A model generated the notes under the pieces. It was given only the letters and a program-made list of their open reading frames with translations, was not told where the DNA came from and ran no database searches. The position numbers and the translations under genes were made by a program. This document shows positions 52,804-62,097 of a stretch of 64,000 bases of DNA, in pieces. Source of the stretch: JAAYZB01 sp035379945 (GTDB taxonomy: Bacteria > Bacillota_I > Bacilli_A > Izemoplasmatales > Hujiaoplasmataceae); assembly GCA_035379945.1 (NCBI GenBank), contig DAOSWG010000002.1, positions 1 to 64,000 on the forward strand, read 5' to 3'. Position 1 is the stretch's first letter; each line of letters opens with the position of its first letter.

Positions 52804-54792
52804 CTCCTTCTAATTGAAAGTCGATCCGGGACTGGATGTCCCAAATCTTCTTATAAAGACCGTTGGTTTTCAGAAGCTCCTTATGATTGCCGGATTCCTT
52901 GACAATGCCCTGGTCGAGCACCAGGATCCGATCGGCTTCCATTGCGGTCGTGATTCGATGAGTGATGATGAAAACAGTGGAATCTTTCCACTCCTTTTTC
53001 AGGGCGTTCCTGATTTGGATGTCGGTTTCGGTATCGACGGCGGACAAACTGTCGTCGAAAATCAGAATCGGTTTCGGCTTCAACAGCATTCTGGCAATGG
53101 CAACCCTTTGTTTCTGGCCACCGGACAGAGTGACTCCGCGTTCACCGACCAGGGTGTCGTAACCTTTTTCGAATCTGACGATATCATCGTGGATTTTGGC
53201 GATTTGGGCCACTTCTTTGACCCTTTCGTCTTCAATCGCTCGATCGGCGATACCGATATTTTCCTCGACTGTCTTGGAGTAAAGGAACGGTTCCTGAAGG
53301 ATGATTCCGACATGTTGGCGCAGATAATGCTTTTCTATTTCTTTGATCGGAGTGTCATCCAGGTAGATAGCCCCGCTCTGGTAATCAAGCAGGCGGACCA
53401 TTAGGTTCATTAAGGTCGACTTGCCGCTGCCGGTTTTTCCGACAATGGCGATCGTATCGCCTTTTTTGACATCAAAGCTGATGTCTTGGAGCTGATTATA
53501 GGTCGAATCGGCAAATTTAAAGGAAACATGATCGAACTTGACTTTTCCGGTAATCTCCGGCGTCAGGATTCCACTATCTCCCTTGTATTCGTCTTCTTTT
53601 CCCAGAATGTTCTCCATTCTGGCGACGGCGACCGTGGCTTTGGACATATCACCCATCAGACGCCCCAACTGGCGCATTGGCCAGATGATGTTTCCGGCAT
53701 AGGCAAGGAAGGTCGTGTAAACACCGATGGTGATGATGCCTTTGGATGTATAGATGATTCCGAAAATACCGATCAGGCAGAATTGGATGAAACACAGAAT
53801 ATCGGTTCCGCTCCAGAAAACCGCCATTTTTTTCGTCAGTTTGAAATCCGAATCGGTATATGTGCGGCTTAGTTTGAGAAATTTTCTTTCCTCGTAGGCT
53901 TCGTTGGCAAACGCCTNNNNNNNNNNNNNNNNNNNNNNNNNNNNNNNNNNNNNNNNNNNNNNNNNNNNNNNNNNNNNNNNNNNNNNNNNNNNNNNNNNNN
54001 NNNNNNNNNNNNNNNNGTGCGGCTTAGTTTGAGAAATTTTCTTTCCTCGTAGGCTTCGTTGGCAAACGCCTTGACAACCCGGGCGCCGCTGACGTTTTCC
54101 TGAACATGGGTCGTCATCTTGGCTTCATTAGCTTCGATTGTCTGGAACTGTTTTTCGACGCTGCGAAAATACATGATGGCGATGAAAAGGATAATCGGTG
54201 CGATCACTATGGATATGAACATCAGAAAATGATCGAGTTTCGACATTTGCCAGATTGTCAGTCCGACAAGCAGGCCCAGCCGCATGATCTCGATTATCTG
54301 ATCGCCGATAAAGAATTTATATGTTTCGACATCGGTGGTGCATCTTTGGATGATGTCGCCAGTTTCGGCGTGCGAATGGAAATTATAATCCATATTCTGC
54401 AATTTTTTGTATAAGTCGTCTCTGATGTTGTAAGCGACTTTTTCAGAGAAAAAAGCCGTAACGACCCGACGGATAAAAATAGTCACCGAACGCGTAAACT
54501 GGACCGCGACCATTATGATTGCCGCCGTCAGAAGTTTTGAGGCAACAGTATCGCCGGTTATCAATTCTTGGAAGAAGGGCGGCAGTTTGGATCCGTCGGT
54601 GCCGTAGCCCAGAATAACGTCTATGATGTGCTGTCCGAACAGCGGGATTAAAGTTCTCAGATAAGATACAATGTAAAGAAATGCGAATGATACTATCAAC
54701 AAGGGCCAGTATTTGCCCATCCATTTGAACATCAGGACGAGAGAATGTCCGACTCTGTTTTTTGGTTTCGTGTCAAGCACGGGGGTTTCCAT
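52787..54792 (-). CDS. Heterodimeric ABC exporter subunit (degenerate ATP site), interrupted by an assembly gap
   Basis: Two apparent frames (53869-54792 and 52787-53827) are one gene. Deleting the 100 N and one copy of the 55-bp duplicated flank restores the frame and reads KLSRTYTDSDF across the join, giving 616 residues. Membrane domain at about 20-330; NBD with Walker A GKTGSGKST, signature LSGGQKQR and Walker B ILIFDDSLSAVD, where the catalytic Glu is Asp, then H-loop THRI. RBS GAGGTGAT. It is downstream of argS with 47 bases between, and overlaps the next ABC gene by 17 bases. Confidence 0.88.
53917..54016. other. Scaffold gap (100 N) inside the ABC exporter gene
   Basis: Exactly 100 N, flanked by identical 55-base segments at 53862-53916 and 54017-54071. 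It very likely represents no missing sequence. Confidence 0.92.
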
Positions 54793-54839
54793 ATCATATC
54801 ACCTCGTTTCTCGGATATGGAAGGTTCGTTTGTGATTTT

Positions 54840-56552
54840 TTACATTTTGTCAATTGTCTGCATGCCGAGCAACTTCATGCCGTCGTCAAGCACATCCTTG
54901 ACCATTTTCAAAAGATGCAATTTTGTATGTTTTTCCTTTTCGTTATCGACCAAGAACTTTTCCAGTCCGTAAAGACTGTTGAAAAGGCTCGCCAGATTGA
55001 GCAGATATTTCGCCAGAATCGACGGAGCGTATTCAGCGACACTTTTTTCGATTGTCGCTTGGTATTGTCCCAGTTGCTTGATGATGGCGAACACCGGCTC
55101 CTGTTTGTACCATTCCGGGTCGACTTCGATATTGAATTTGAAATTGGGCGCGTCCGAAAGGATCGAATTGATCCTGACAGAAGTGTATTGCAGATACGGG
55201 CCGGTCTGGCCGAAGAAATTGACCATCTCCTCGAGATTGAACTCGAAGTCGTTGGCGCGGTAATTCTTGAGATCGTTGAAAATAATGGCGCTGACGCCGA
55301 CTTTGCGGGCAATTTCCGCTTTGTTTTCCAAATCGGGGTTCTTCTCCTCGATATACTCGAGGCTCATCTGGATGGCTTCATTGATGACGTCCGCCAGTTT
55401 GACGATCTTGCCTTTCCTGGTCGACATCTTCTTGCCGTCTTGCAACACCAGACCGAAATTGACGTGAACAATGTCTTCGCTGAAGGGATATCCCATCAGT
55501 CTGATGAGGCGACGGAGCTGTTCGAAATGCAATTTCTGCTCGTTGCCGACGACATACAGGACTTTGTCGAATTTGTAGGTGTTCTTGCGATAGAACACCG
55601 CAGCTAGATCACGCGTCATGTAAAGCGTCGATCCGTCTGATTTTTTGATCAGGGCGGGAGGAACATCGTCGCCTAAGAAGACGACGGAAGCTCCCTGGTC
55701 TTCCTGCAATAAACCCTTGTCTTCCAATTCGTCTACAACCGGTGCCATTTTGTCGTTATAGAAGGCTTCGCCGTTATAGGAATCGAAATGGACTCCCAAA
55801 AGGTCGTAGACCTCTAAGTAGTCGCGAAGGGATTCTTCGCGAAACCAAGCCCAGAGTTTGACATATTCGGGATTGCCTTGTTCAAGTTCCTTGAATATTT
55901 TTCTTGCCTCAATATCCATCGATGGATCTTTTTCGGCCCGGTCATGAAATTCAACATATAACTTGGCCAGTTCTTCGACCGGATTTGCCCGAACCGCTTC
56001 TTCGGAACCGAAATGTTGATAGGCATAGATAACCTTGCCGAACTGGGTGCCGAAATCGCCTAAGTGATTGATCCTGACGACATTGTACGAGCATTTCTCC
56101 ATGAGATTGCCGATAGCGTGTCCAATAATCGTCGAACGCAAATGGCCGATTGAAAATGACTTGGCAATATTGGGGCTCGAGTAATCGATGCAGATAGTCT
56201 TATTTCCGCCCACTTGTGAGTTGCCAAACATTTCGCCTTCTTTTTTGAATTCCGACATGACGGCCTTGGCGAATTCCGGTTTCGATAGGGTGAGGTTGAC
56301 AAACCCGCCGACAGACGAGATTTCTTCGAACAGACCGGCTTCTTCTGAGGCTGCCAGAATTTCCCTGACAATTTTAACCGTTTCCGGAAGTGGCTTGCCG
56401 ATTGCTTTGGCAACGGAAAACACAGGGACTGAAATATCGCCAAGTCCGGCCTTTTTCGGTTCTTCTACCACAACCTGCGCATCAGTATTGAAGCGGGTTC
56501 TGATTTTAATCTCCAACATTTTTTGGAGTTCTGATTTGATTTTATCGATCAT
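54840..56552 (-). CDS. argS: Arginyl-tRNA synthetase
   Basis: 570 residues, standard length. An N-terminal Add1 domain (about 1-110) is followed by the class I signature IDYSSPNIAKSFSIGHLRST (HIGH as SIGH, His137) near residue 122-141 and KMSTRKGK near 372. The C-terminal helical DALR anticodon-binding domain (about 455-570) contains VRINSILSDA and ends LLGMQTIDKM. It charges tRNA-Arg. RBS AAGGGTGATCT. No T-box leader is visible in the 78 bases before it. Confidence 0.96.
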   Translation of the reverse strand: MIDKIKSELQKMLEIKIRTRFNTDAQVVVEEPKKAGLGDISVPVFSVAKAIGKPLPETVKIVREILAASEEAGLFEEISSVGGFVNLTLSKPEFAKAVMSEFKKEGEMFGNSQVGGNKTICIDYSSPNIAKSFSIGHLRSTIIGHAIGNLMEKCSYNVVRINHLGDFGTQFGKVIYAYQHFGSEEAVRANPVEELAKLYVEFHDRAEKDPSMDIEARKIFKELEQGNPEYVKLWAWFREESLRDYLEVYDLLGVHFDSYNGEAFYNDKMAPVVDELEDKGLLQEDQGASVVFLGDDVPPALIKKSDGSTLYMTRDLAAVFYRKNTYKFDKVLYVVGNEQKLHFEQLRRLIRLMGYPFSEDIVHVNFGLVLQDGKKMSTRKGKIVKLADVINEAIQMSLEYIEEKNPDLENKAEIARKVGVSAIIFNDLKNYRANDFEFNLEEMVNFFGQTGPYLQYTSVRINSILSDAPNFKFNIEVDPEWYKQEPVFAIIKQLGQYQATIEKSVAEYAPSILAKYLLNLASLFNSLYGLEKFLVDNEKEKHTKLHLLKMVKDVLDDGMKLLGMQTIDKM

Positions 56553-56630
56553 TTAGATCACCCTTTCCATGTCTTTGAAAAACCAGCGCCAAAATAATAT
56601 TTATTTTCATGTCTATCGAATCTGGGTTTA

Positions 56631-58463
56631 TCAGATTGACAAGTCCTCGATTCGTTTCATGATATCTTCGGAGTTAGTTTCCAAGAGTCTGATTTCCGCT
56701 TCCGCATGGTCGTATTTTTCCTTGTCCATGTAGATTTCCGGTTGATATAAACTCTTTTGCAACAGTGAGATACGTTTGGAATTTTCTTCCAGTGATGTTT
56801 CAAGCTTTTTGATTTCCTTAAGGGGGTCGAGCTGTTTCTGCCTTTTCTCCCTATTCTTTATAATCGGAGTCATATTCTCTTTCGATTCCTTGTAGAAATC
56901 GTAGTTTCCTTCATAGAGTTGCCACTTTGATTCATCCAATTCTATAACCCTTGTGGCGACCTTGTTGATAAAGTAACGGTCGTGGGAAATGAACAATATC
57001 GGACCGTCATATTCTGCGAACACGTCTTCGACGATGTCTTTAGTTGATATGTCGAGATGGTTGGTCGGTTCGTCTAACACCAGAAATTCCGGTGACTCCA
57101 ACAATAGCAACAACAATCTCAATCTGACCATTTCACCGCCCGACAACATGCCGGTTTCCTTGAACGCGTCTTCTCCGATAAACTGGAATCTTGCCAGTAA
57201 TTTTCTGACATCCAACAAGGTTTTTTGCGGATAGAGGTTGTGAACGATATCGATCAGTTTTCCGACCATACGGTTTTCGGTCGACATTTGATCGAAATAA
57301 CCGATTTTAAATTGTTTATGAAATTCCACTTCTCCGTATAAAGGCAGTATAGTCCCGAGCATGGTCTTAACCAGAGTGGTTTTTCCGGCCCCGTTTTGTC
57401 CGATAATGGCAATCTTGTCTTTGCCACGCATCTTAAATGTGATATTTTCGATCAATGGCTTGTCATAACCGATTGTCAAGTTTTCGGCTTCCAAGATAAT
57501 TGCGTCCGTTGGCCGGGGCGTCCGGAAAGCGAACGATATTTCCCTTTCGCTTTTAGTAGGTTTGTCGATCCGTTCGATTCTAGCGATCTTCTTGACTCTG
57601 TCCTGGGCCTGGCTGGCCTTTTTCGCTTTATAGCGAAACCGGTCGACGAAGCTTTGTAGATGAGCAATTTCCTTCTGTTGGCGGCTGTATTGTTTCATGA
57701 GCAACTCGTATCTTTTGACCTTTTCAGCTTCGTATTCCGCATATGACCCAGTGTAGCGACTCATCGTTTCCTGATCAAGTTCATATATGATATTGGTCAC
57801 TTTATTGATGAAATACTGGTCATGCGTGATAACGACGACTGCGCCACGATACTTTTTCAGATAATCTTCCAACCATTCGATTATCTCGATGTCCATATGG
57901 TTGGTAGGCTCATCTAGTAACAGGATATCCGGATGCATGAGAAGCAGCTTCGCAAAGGCGATCCTGGTTTTTTCCCCTCCGGAAAACCCGGAGACCATCC
58001 GGTCGTGATCAGCTTTGGAAAACCCAAAGCGCGTCAGCATTGTCTCAATATCCGTTTTATAAGCATATCCGCCTTTAATCTGAAATTCGGATTCCAGACG
58101 GCTGTATCTTTCCATGGCTTTTTCGGAATGATCCGTCGCCAGATTCTCGGCCGCCATCTCCAGCGCCTGTCCCAGTTTTTCCAATTCCTGGTACAGAAGC
58201 AACATTTCCTGAAGAAGCGTCCTTTCGCCCGGTTCCAGAACATCCTGACTAAGATAACCAATGCGAGCTTGCCTAGAAATAAAAATTTCCCCAGAATCTG
58301 GGGAAATCGCGCCCAACATGATTTTGAACAGCGTCGTCTTGCCAACGCCATTCTTCCCGATGACGGCAACTTTATCGTCGTCGTTCACCTCGAAGGATAC
58401 ATGTTTAAAAAGCAATGTTCCACCAAATGTCTTTTCTATATCGTTTAGTCTGATGATATTCAT
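56631..58463 (-). CDS. ABC-F family ATPase (ribosome-associated)
   Basis: About 610 residues with two ABC domains and no membrane helices. NBD1: Walker A GKNGVGKTT, signature FSGGEKTRIAF, Walker B ILLLDEPTNHMD. The linker (about 240-300) is charged and helical (YAEYEAEKVKRYELLMKQYS). NBD2: Walker A GQNGAGKTT, signature LSGGEMVRL, Walker B FLVLDEPTNHLD. A C-terminal coiled coil ends the protein (about 540-610). ABC-F proteins act at the ribosomal exit site or protect it from antibiotics; no resistance-specific feature can be read. A longer frame from 58517 lacks an SD, so the ATG at 58463 (MNIIRLNDIEKTFGG) is chosen. Confidence 0.9.
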   Translation of the reverse strand: MNIIRLNDIEKTFGGTLLFKHVSFEVNDDDKVAVIGKNGVGKTTLFKIMLGAISPDSGEIFISRQARIGYLSQDVLEPGERTLLQEMLLLYQELEKLGQALEMAAENLATDHSEKAMERYSRLESEFQIKGGYAYKTDIETMLTRFGFSKADHDRMVSGFSGGEKTRIAFAKLLLMHPDILLLDEPTNHMDIEIIEWLEDYLKKYRGAVVVITHDQYFINKVTNIIYELDQETMSRYTGSYAEYEAEKVKRYELLMKQYSRQQKEIAHLQSFVDRFRYKAKKASQAQDRVKKIARIERIDKPTKSEREISFAFRTPRPTDAIILEAENLTIGYDKPLIENITFKMRGKDKIAIIGQNGAGKTTLVKTMLGTILPLYGEVEFHKQFKIGYFDQMSTENRMVGKLIDIVHNLYPQKTLLDVRKLLARFQFIGEDAFKETGMLSGGEMVRLRLLLLLLESPEFLVLDEPTNHLDISTKDIVEDVFAEYDGPILFISHDRYFINKVATRVIELDESKWQLYEGNYDFYKESKENMTPIIKNREKRQKQLDPLKEIKKLETSLEENSKRISLLQKSLYQPEIYMDKEKYDHAEAEIRLLETNSEDIMKRIEDLSI

Positions 58464-58522
58464 CTCTTCACATCCCCAGGCAGACATTATTTGGCACAGC
58501 ATTGCCACGTCTTCCAAAAACT

Positions 58523-58551
58523 ATTGTATCATCCGCAAGCGGAATATACAA
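58523..58551 (-). promoter_or_regulatory. Promoter of the ABC-F gene
   Basis: On the minus strand TTGTAT-N17-TACAAT, with a small dyad (TCCGC/GCGGA) inside the spacer. Confidence 0.4.
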
Positions 58552-58575
58552 CCACTAAAAAATCTTTTTACTCCG

Positions 58576-58815
58576 TCATGAGTCAGGGAAGAGGGATAGA
58601 ACGGCTATCATGGTGAAATACAGTCCGACCAAAATGAGCAATACACCGATGATTCTGGCAAACAATAGTTCCTGTTTTCTTGGCGTTTGCGTCTCATGGT
58701 ACTTGTATCTCTGGATACCGTTGATAACGTTAGTGCTGCGGAAGGCAAAACGGATTCCGATGAAAAGAAAGAACAATCCGATGCAAATTCCGAGTATTTT
58801 CATGAATAAATCCAT
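58576..58815 (-). CDS. Small two-helix membrane protein
   Basis: 79 residues. Hydrophobic helices at about 5-23 and 51-74 flank a short basic and polar loop (RSTNVINGIQRYKYHETQTP). RBS AGAGGTAGGC is strong, so expression is credible. It starts 28 bases after the E2-like gene stop on the same strand and may be co-transcribed. Function unknown. Confidence 0.6.
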   Translation of the reverse strand: MDLFMKILGICIGLFFLFIGIRFAFRSTNVINGIQRYKYHETQTPRKQELLFARIIGVLLILVGLYFTMIAVLSLFPDS

Positions 58816-58843
58816 TGCCTACCTCTTTCCCGATCTTTCCCGA

Positions 58844-59710
58844 TTATTTCTGGTCCTCGATCTTGTGATCGATTCTTTCCTCGAGAACCGTCGGATATTC
58901 CATATATTTCTTGAACTCCCGCAATGAGTTTCCGTAATATAAACCATCGCAAATCCGTTCGTCTACGACCACTCCGACTTTCATGATCTTGGCAACGCCG
59001 AACTTGGCATCATCGGCATCCAATATGACTGGTTCGTATTTTTCCTTGCCCATCGATACGAAAATCGAGGTCGAGCCGAAATTATAGCAATGATGATATA
59101 CATAACCCATCTTGATGGATTTCATGTTGGTAAGGAATAGAGAGGTATGGAACGGGGATACTTCCAAAACTTTTTTGGGAAGCAATCCATGTTTATCGAG
59201 CCACATCAGAAAGCCGACCAATATTTTGATCAATCCGTTTGGGACGATCGTCAGCAATTTTGCCATTTTGTCGGTACCGTTGACTGCGGATTCCTTGGCG
59301 TTTTCCAAAACCGCATCGTCGATTTTCTTTTTAACATCGTAAATGCTTTCGGTTCCGTCAAACGTCAGCTTGATCGTAGTCTCTTCCGCCGTGTCAAGCA
59401 ATGTCTTCTTGACGGCGAAAGAAATCTGGATTTCGTTTCTCTTGAAAACCCGACCGTTGACGATGAACCGATTGAGTTTCGGACGTAAAGCCATCACACG
59501 CACGAAAGCGGCGATAAGGATGTGCATATAAGTGAAACGAATATTTTCTTCATGTCTTTTAGCGAAAATATATTCGTCGAGGCCCTTGCAGTCTATCTCG
59601 TAAAGCGCCATGACTTGCGCATCGTTACGTGTTTTCATGATATGTGGAACCATCTTCATAACCGGATCTATCGTTTTGATCCGTTTGCCATCATTTCTCA
59701 GTCCGAACAT
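58844..59710 (-). CDS. 2-oxoacid dehydrogenase E2 catalytic-domain-like protein, no lipoyl domain, catalytic His replaced
   Basis: About 288 residues. The chloramphenicol-acetyltransferase/E2 fold is suggested by TYMHILIAAFVRVMALRPKL (about 60-79), the LTFDGTESIYDVKKKIDDAV segment (about 115-134) and the terminal block VGVVVDERICDGLYYGNSLR. The family's D-H-R-x-x-D-G active-site motif is here D-E-R-I-C-D-G, so the catalytic His is Glu251. Both lipoyl and E1/E3-binding domains are absent. It may be a non-catalytic relative or use different chemistry. Three starts are possible; the predicted transcript start near 59734 and GGGGGAT favour the ATG at 59710. Confidence 0.7.
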   Translation of the reverse strand: MFGLRNDGKRIKTIDPVMKMVPHIMKTRNDAQVMALYEIDCKGLDEYIFAKRHEENIRFTYMHILIAAFVRVMALRPKLNRFIVNGRVFKRNEIQISFAVKKTLLDTAEETTIKLTFDGTESIYDVKKKIDDAVLENAKESAVNGTDKMAKLLTIVPNGLIKILVGFLMWLDKHGLLPKKVLEVSPFHTSLFLTNMKSIKMGYVYHHCYNFGSTSIFVSMGKEKYEPVILDADDAKFGVAKIMKVGVVVDERICDGLYYGNSLREFKKYMEYPTVLEERIDHKIEDQK

Positions 59711-59740
59711 TGCAAAATCCCCCATTTTCAAATTAACTTG

Positions 59741-59769
59741 ATTTTATCACATATCAAAAGGCTTTTCAA
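59741..59769 (-). promoter_or_regulatory. Promoter of the E2-like gene
   Basis: On the minus strand TTGAAA-N17-TAAAAT with an upstream TG of an extended -10. An inverted repeat (CAAAAGGC at 59755-59762 and GCCTTTTG at 59779-59786) has one arm in the spacer and the other just above the -35 box, a possible operator. TATAAT at 59829-59834 probably drives the divergent PAP2 gene. Confidence 0.6.
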
Positions 59770-59869
59770 GAATTATCGGCCTTTTGACCAAACTGCCTTT
59801 TTTGCTTGTTTTTTGCTTTTTTGTAAGTTATAATTGTTTTGAAATTTCCAGGGGGGAAAGGGGTATTTT

Positions 59870-60568
59870 ATGAACTGGAAAAACTTTACACGGGTGTTGA
59901 TGCCCTTTGTTCTCGTATGCCTAATGCAGTTTTTCACTTATTGGGGAAACCAGTGGTATGCAGAGGCAAATGGAGTCGTCGGGATCGACCTCAGTGTCAT
60001 ATTTCCCAATTTCAACCAAGCAGTTCCCTTTTGGTCTTACAGCATTTATCCGTATGTGCTCTCCTATCCGTTCTGGGTATTCACTTTCTTCTATGTGGGA
60101 TACCGTTCAAAGCATAATATGTATCTGCTGGTGTCATTGGTTCTCGTGACTTTCACCGTTTGCGGATTGGTTTATTTCTTTTATCAGACCGATGTTGAAA
60201 TGTGGCGGGTGAGTTCCGGTCTTTTCAGTATCCAGGATCCCAATTTCACCGAGCGTCTGGTATTGAAAATATATGCCTCCGCCGGACCGCGGAACGCCAT
60301 GCCGTCTATGCACTGTCTGATGAGCTGGTTATGCATAATCGGAGCCAGGATAGACAAGAAAATGCCTCTGCCGGCCAAAATCTTCATTTGGGTGATGGGA
60401 ATAACGATTTGCATTTCCACCCAGACTTTGAAACAGCATTACATCATCGATCTTATAACTGGAGTAGCATTGGCGGAAGCGGCATATTGGATATTCCGCA
60501 AGTCGTCCCTAACCGGAAAACTTGAAAGTTTTTTCACCAAACTGAACATCAAAATGAAATTGGAATAG
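59870..60568 (+). CDS. PAP2-family membrane phosphatase
   Basis: 232 residues with about six helices. The phosphatase motifs are present: PSMH at 145-148 in RNAMPSMHCL, and S-T-x-T-L-K-Q-H-Y-x-x-D at 183-194, with His190 and Asp194. The first motif (K-x6-RP) is indistinct; AGPRN at 138-142 lies close to PSMH. PAP2 enzymes dephosphorylate lipid phosphates such as phosphatidate, undecaprenyl or prenyl diphosphates, or transfer head groups. RBS AGGGGGGAAAGGGG. Monocistronic, with its own terminator. Confidence 0.85.
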   Translation: MNWKNFTRVLMPFVLVCLMQFFTYWGNQWYAEANGVVGIDLSVIFPNFNQAVPFWSYSIYPYVLSYPFWVFTFFYVGYRSKHNMYLLVSLVLVTFTVCGLVYFFYQTDVEMWRVSSGLFSIQDPNFTERLVLKIYASAGPRNAMPSMHCLMSWLCIIGARIDKKMPLPAKIFIWVMGITICISTQTLKQHYIIDLITGVALAEAAYWIFRKSSLTGKLESFFTKLNIKMKLE

Positions 60569-60580
60569 TATGGCATAATA

Positions 60581-60616
60581 AAAACAGTTTCGGAAATCCG
60601 AGACTGTTTTTTGTTT
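60581..60616. terminator. Bidirectional terminator between PAP2 and pyruvate kinase genes
   Basis: 13-bp stem AAAACAGTTTCGG / CCGAGACTGTTTT with one G-U pair, loop AAAT, T runs on both sides. Confidence 0.88.
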
Positions 60617-60629
60617 TGTTAATGGTTTG

Positions 60630-62054
60630 TCAAATATTCGGAATCGTGATGATACGCATCGTATTTGTCTGGCCGTGTTCCTGGCCCCAACCGGATGTCA
60701 TGACAATCGTCGTTCCCGGTTTGTAGCCGCACCCGATGGCGGCTTCGATCGCATATAAGTCATAGTGGCTGTAATCTGTGACATCCTTTTTAAGCACGGG
60801 AATGACACCCCAGTAATAAGACAGTTTGCGACATGTCTCCACGTTGTCCGTGATGGCGATGATCGGAACTTCCGGCCGGAACTTGCACATCCGTTTGGCG
60901 GTGCCGCCGGTTTCCGTGAAAGCGACGACGACTTCGGCCGAAGGAAGCGACAAAACCGTCTGGCTGACAGCGATGCCGATGGCGTCGTTCACTGTGGATT
61001 GCGATGTTTTGATCGATCTTTGGAGACGTTCGTCATATGGGATGATCTCTTCTATAGCCTGGGCGATGGTATCCATCGTCTGGACCGCTTCGATTGGATA
61101 TTCTCCGGCTGCCGTCTCGCCCGATAGCATGATTGCGTCGGAACCGTCAAGAATGGCATTTGCGACATCGGAGGCCTCCGCCCGGGTCGGGCGAGGCCAG
61201 GAAATCATCGATTCCAACATCTGGGTTGCCGTTATGACCGGTTTGCCCACTTCGTTGGCCATCCTGATGATTTTCTTCTGGTATATCGGCACAAGAGCGG
61301 TCGAAACCTCGACCCCGAGGTCTCCTCTCGCCACCATGATACCGTCCACGACTTCGAGGATTTCAGAAAGATTGTCGACACCTTCCTGGTTCTCTATTTT
61401 GGCGATCACTTCCATTTTCCCGCATCCGTTTTGTTCAAGCAACGCCCGAACATCGAGAATATCCTGTTTCCGGCGGCAGAATGAAACGGCTATCATGTCG
61501 AATTTGTTTTCTGAAGCAAATCTGATGTCGTCCTTGTCTTTTTCGGAAATGAAAGGCATGCTCAATTTGACATTGGGGACATTCACGCCTTTTTTGCTTT
61601 TGATGACGCCGGCGTTGTTCACAACGCATACTAGCGAGCCAACTCTTTTTTCAGTGACGGTAAGTCTTACCTTGCCGTCATCGATAAGAAGATAATCTCC
61701 CGCTTTCATGTCATCGAAAAGTTCGGGAACGGAAATATGGAAATGTTTGTCATCGCCGAGGATTTCTTCCTTGACGATTTCAACCGTGCTGCCTTTCGGG
61801 AAAAAAGCCTGTCCGTTCTGGAAATCACCCGTCCGGATCTCCGGTCCCTTTGTGTCGGCCATGGCACCTACATATTTGTTCATACGGCCGGCAACTGATC
61901 TCACCATGTTGAGACGACGAAGATGTTCTTCGTGGGTTCCGTGGGAAAAATTCATTCTTCCGACATTCATGCCGGCTTCAATCAACTTTCCGATCATTTC
62001 CTCCGAATCGACGGCTGGACCGATCGTGCACACAATTTTTGTCTTTCTTTTCAT
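60630..62054 (-). CDS. pyk: Pyruvate kinase
   Basis: 474 residues. It begins KRKTKIVCTIGPAVDSEEMI and has the substrate-binding MNFSHGTHEEH, the active-site VIAKIENQEGVDNL (Lys-Glu), MVARGDLGVEVS, and the TQMLESMISWPRPTRAEASD block. The C-terminal domain (about 350-474) is standard. The extra PEP-utilising domain found in many Bacillaceae is absent. It makes pyruvate and ATP from PEP and ADP, the last step of glycolysis. It precedes a RluA-type gene on the same strand. Confidence 0.96.
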   Translation of the reverse strand: MKRKTKIVCTIGPAVDSEEMIGKLIEAGMNVGRMNFSHGTHEEHLRRLNMVRSVAGRMNKYVGAMADTKGPEIRTGDFQNGQAFFPKGSTVEIVKEEILGDDKHFHISVPELFDDMKAGDYLLIDDGKVRLTVTEKRVGSLVCVVNNAGVIKSKKGVNVPNVKLSMPFISEKDKDDIRFASENKFDMIAVSFCRRKQDILDVRALLEQNGCGKMEVIAKIENQEGVDNLSEILEVVDGIMVARGDLGVEVSTALVPIYQKKIIRMANEVGKPVITATQMLESMISWPRPTRAEASDVANAILDGSDAIMLSGETAAGEYPIEAVQTMDTIAQAIEEIIPYDERLQRSIKTSQSTVNDAIGIAVSQTVLSLPSAEVVVAFTETGGTAKRMCKFRPEVPIIAITDNVETCRKLSYYWGVIPVLKKDVTDYSHYDLYAIEAAIGCGYKPGTTIVMTSGWGQEHGQTNTMRIITIPNI

Positions 62055-62097
62055 GAAATCCTTCTTTCCGCATCCTTAATTCCGGATGCATGTCGCA

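Noticed and set aside
56553..56630. T-box leader for argS
   Set aside because: The 78-base gap is too short and has neither the T-box sequence nor a terminator hairpin.
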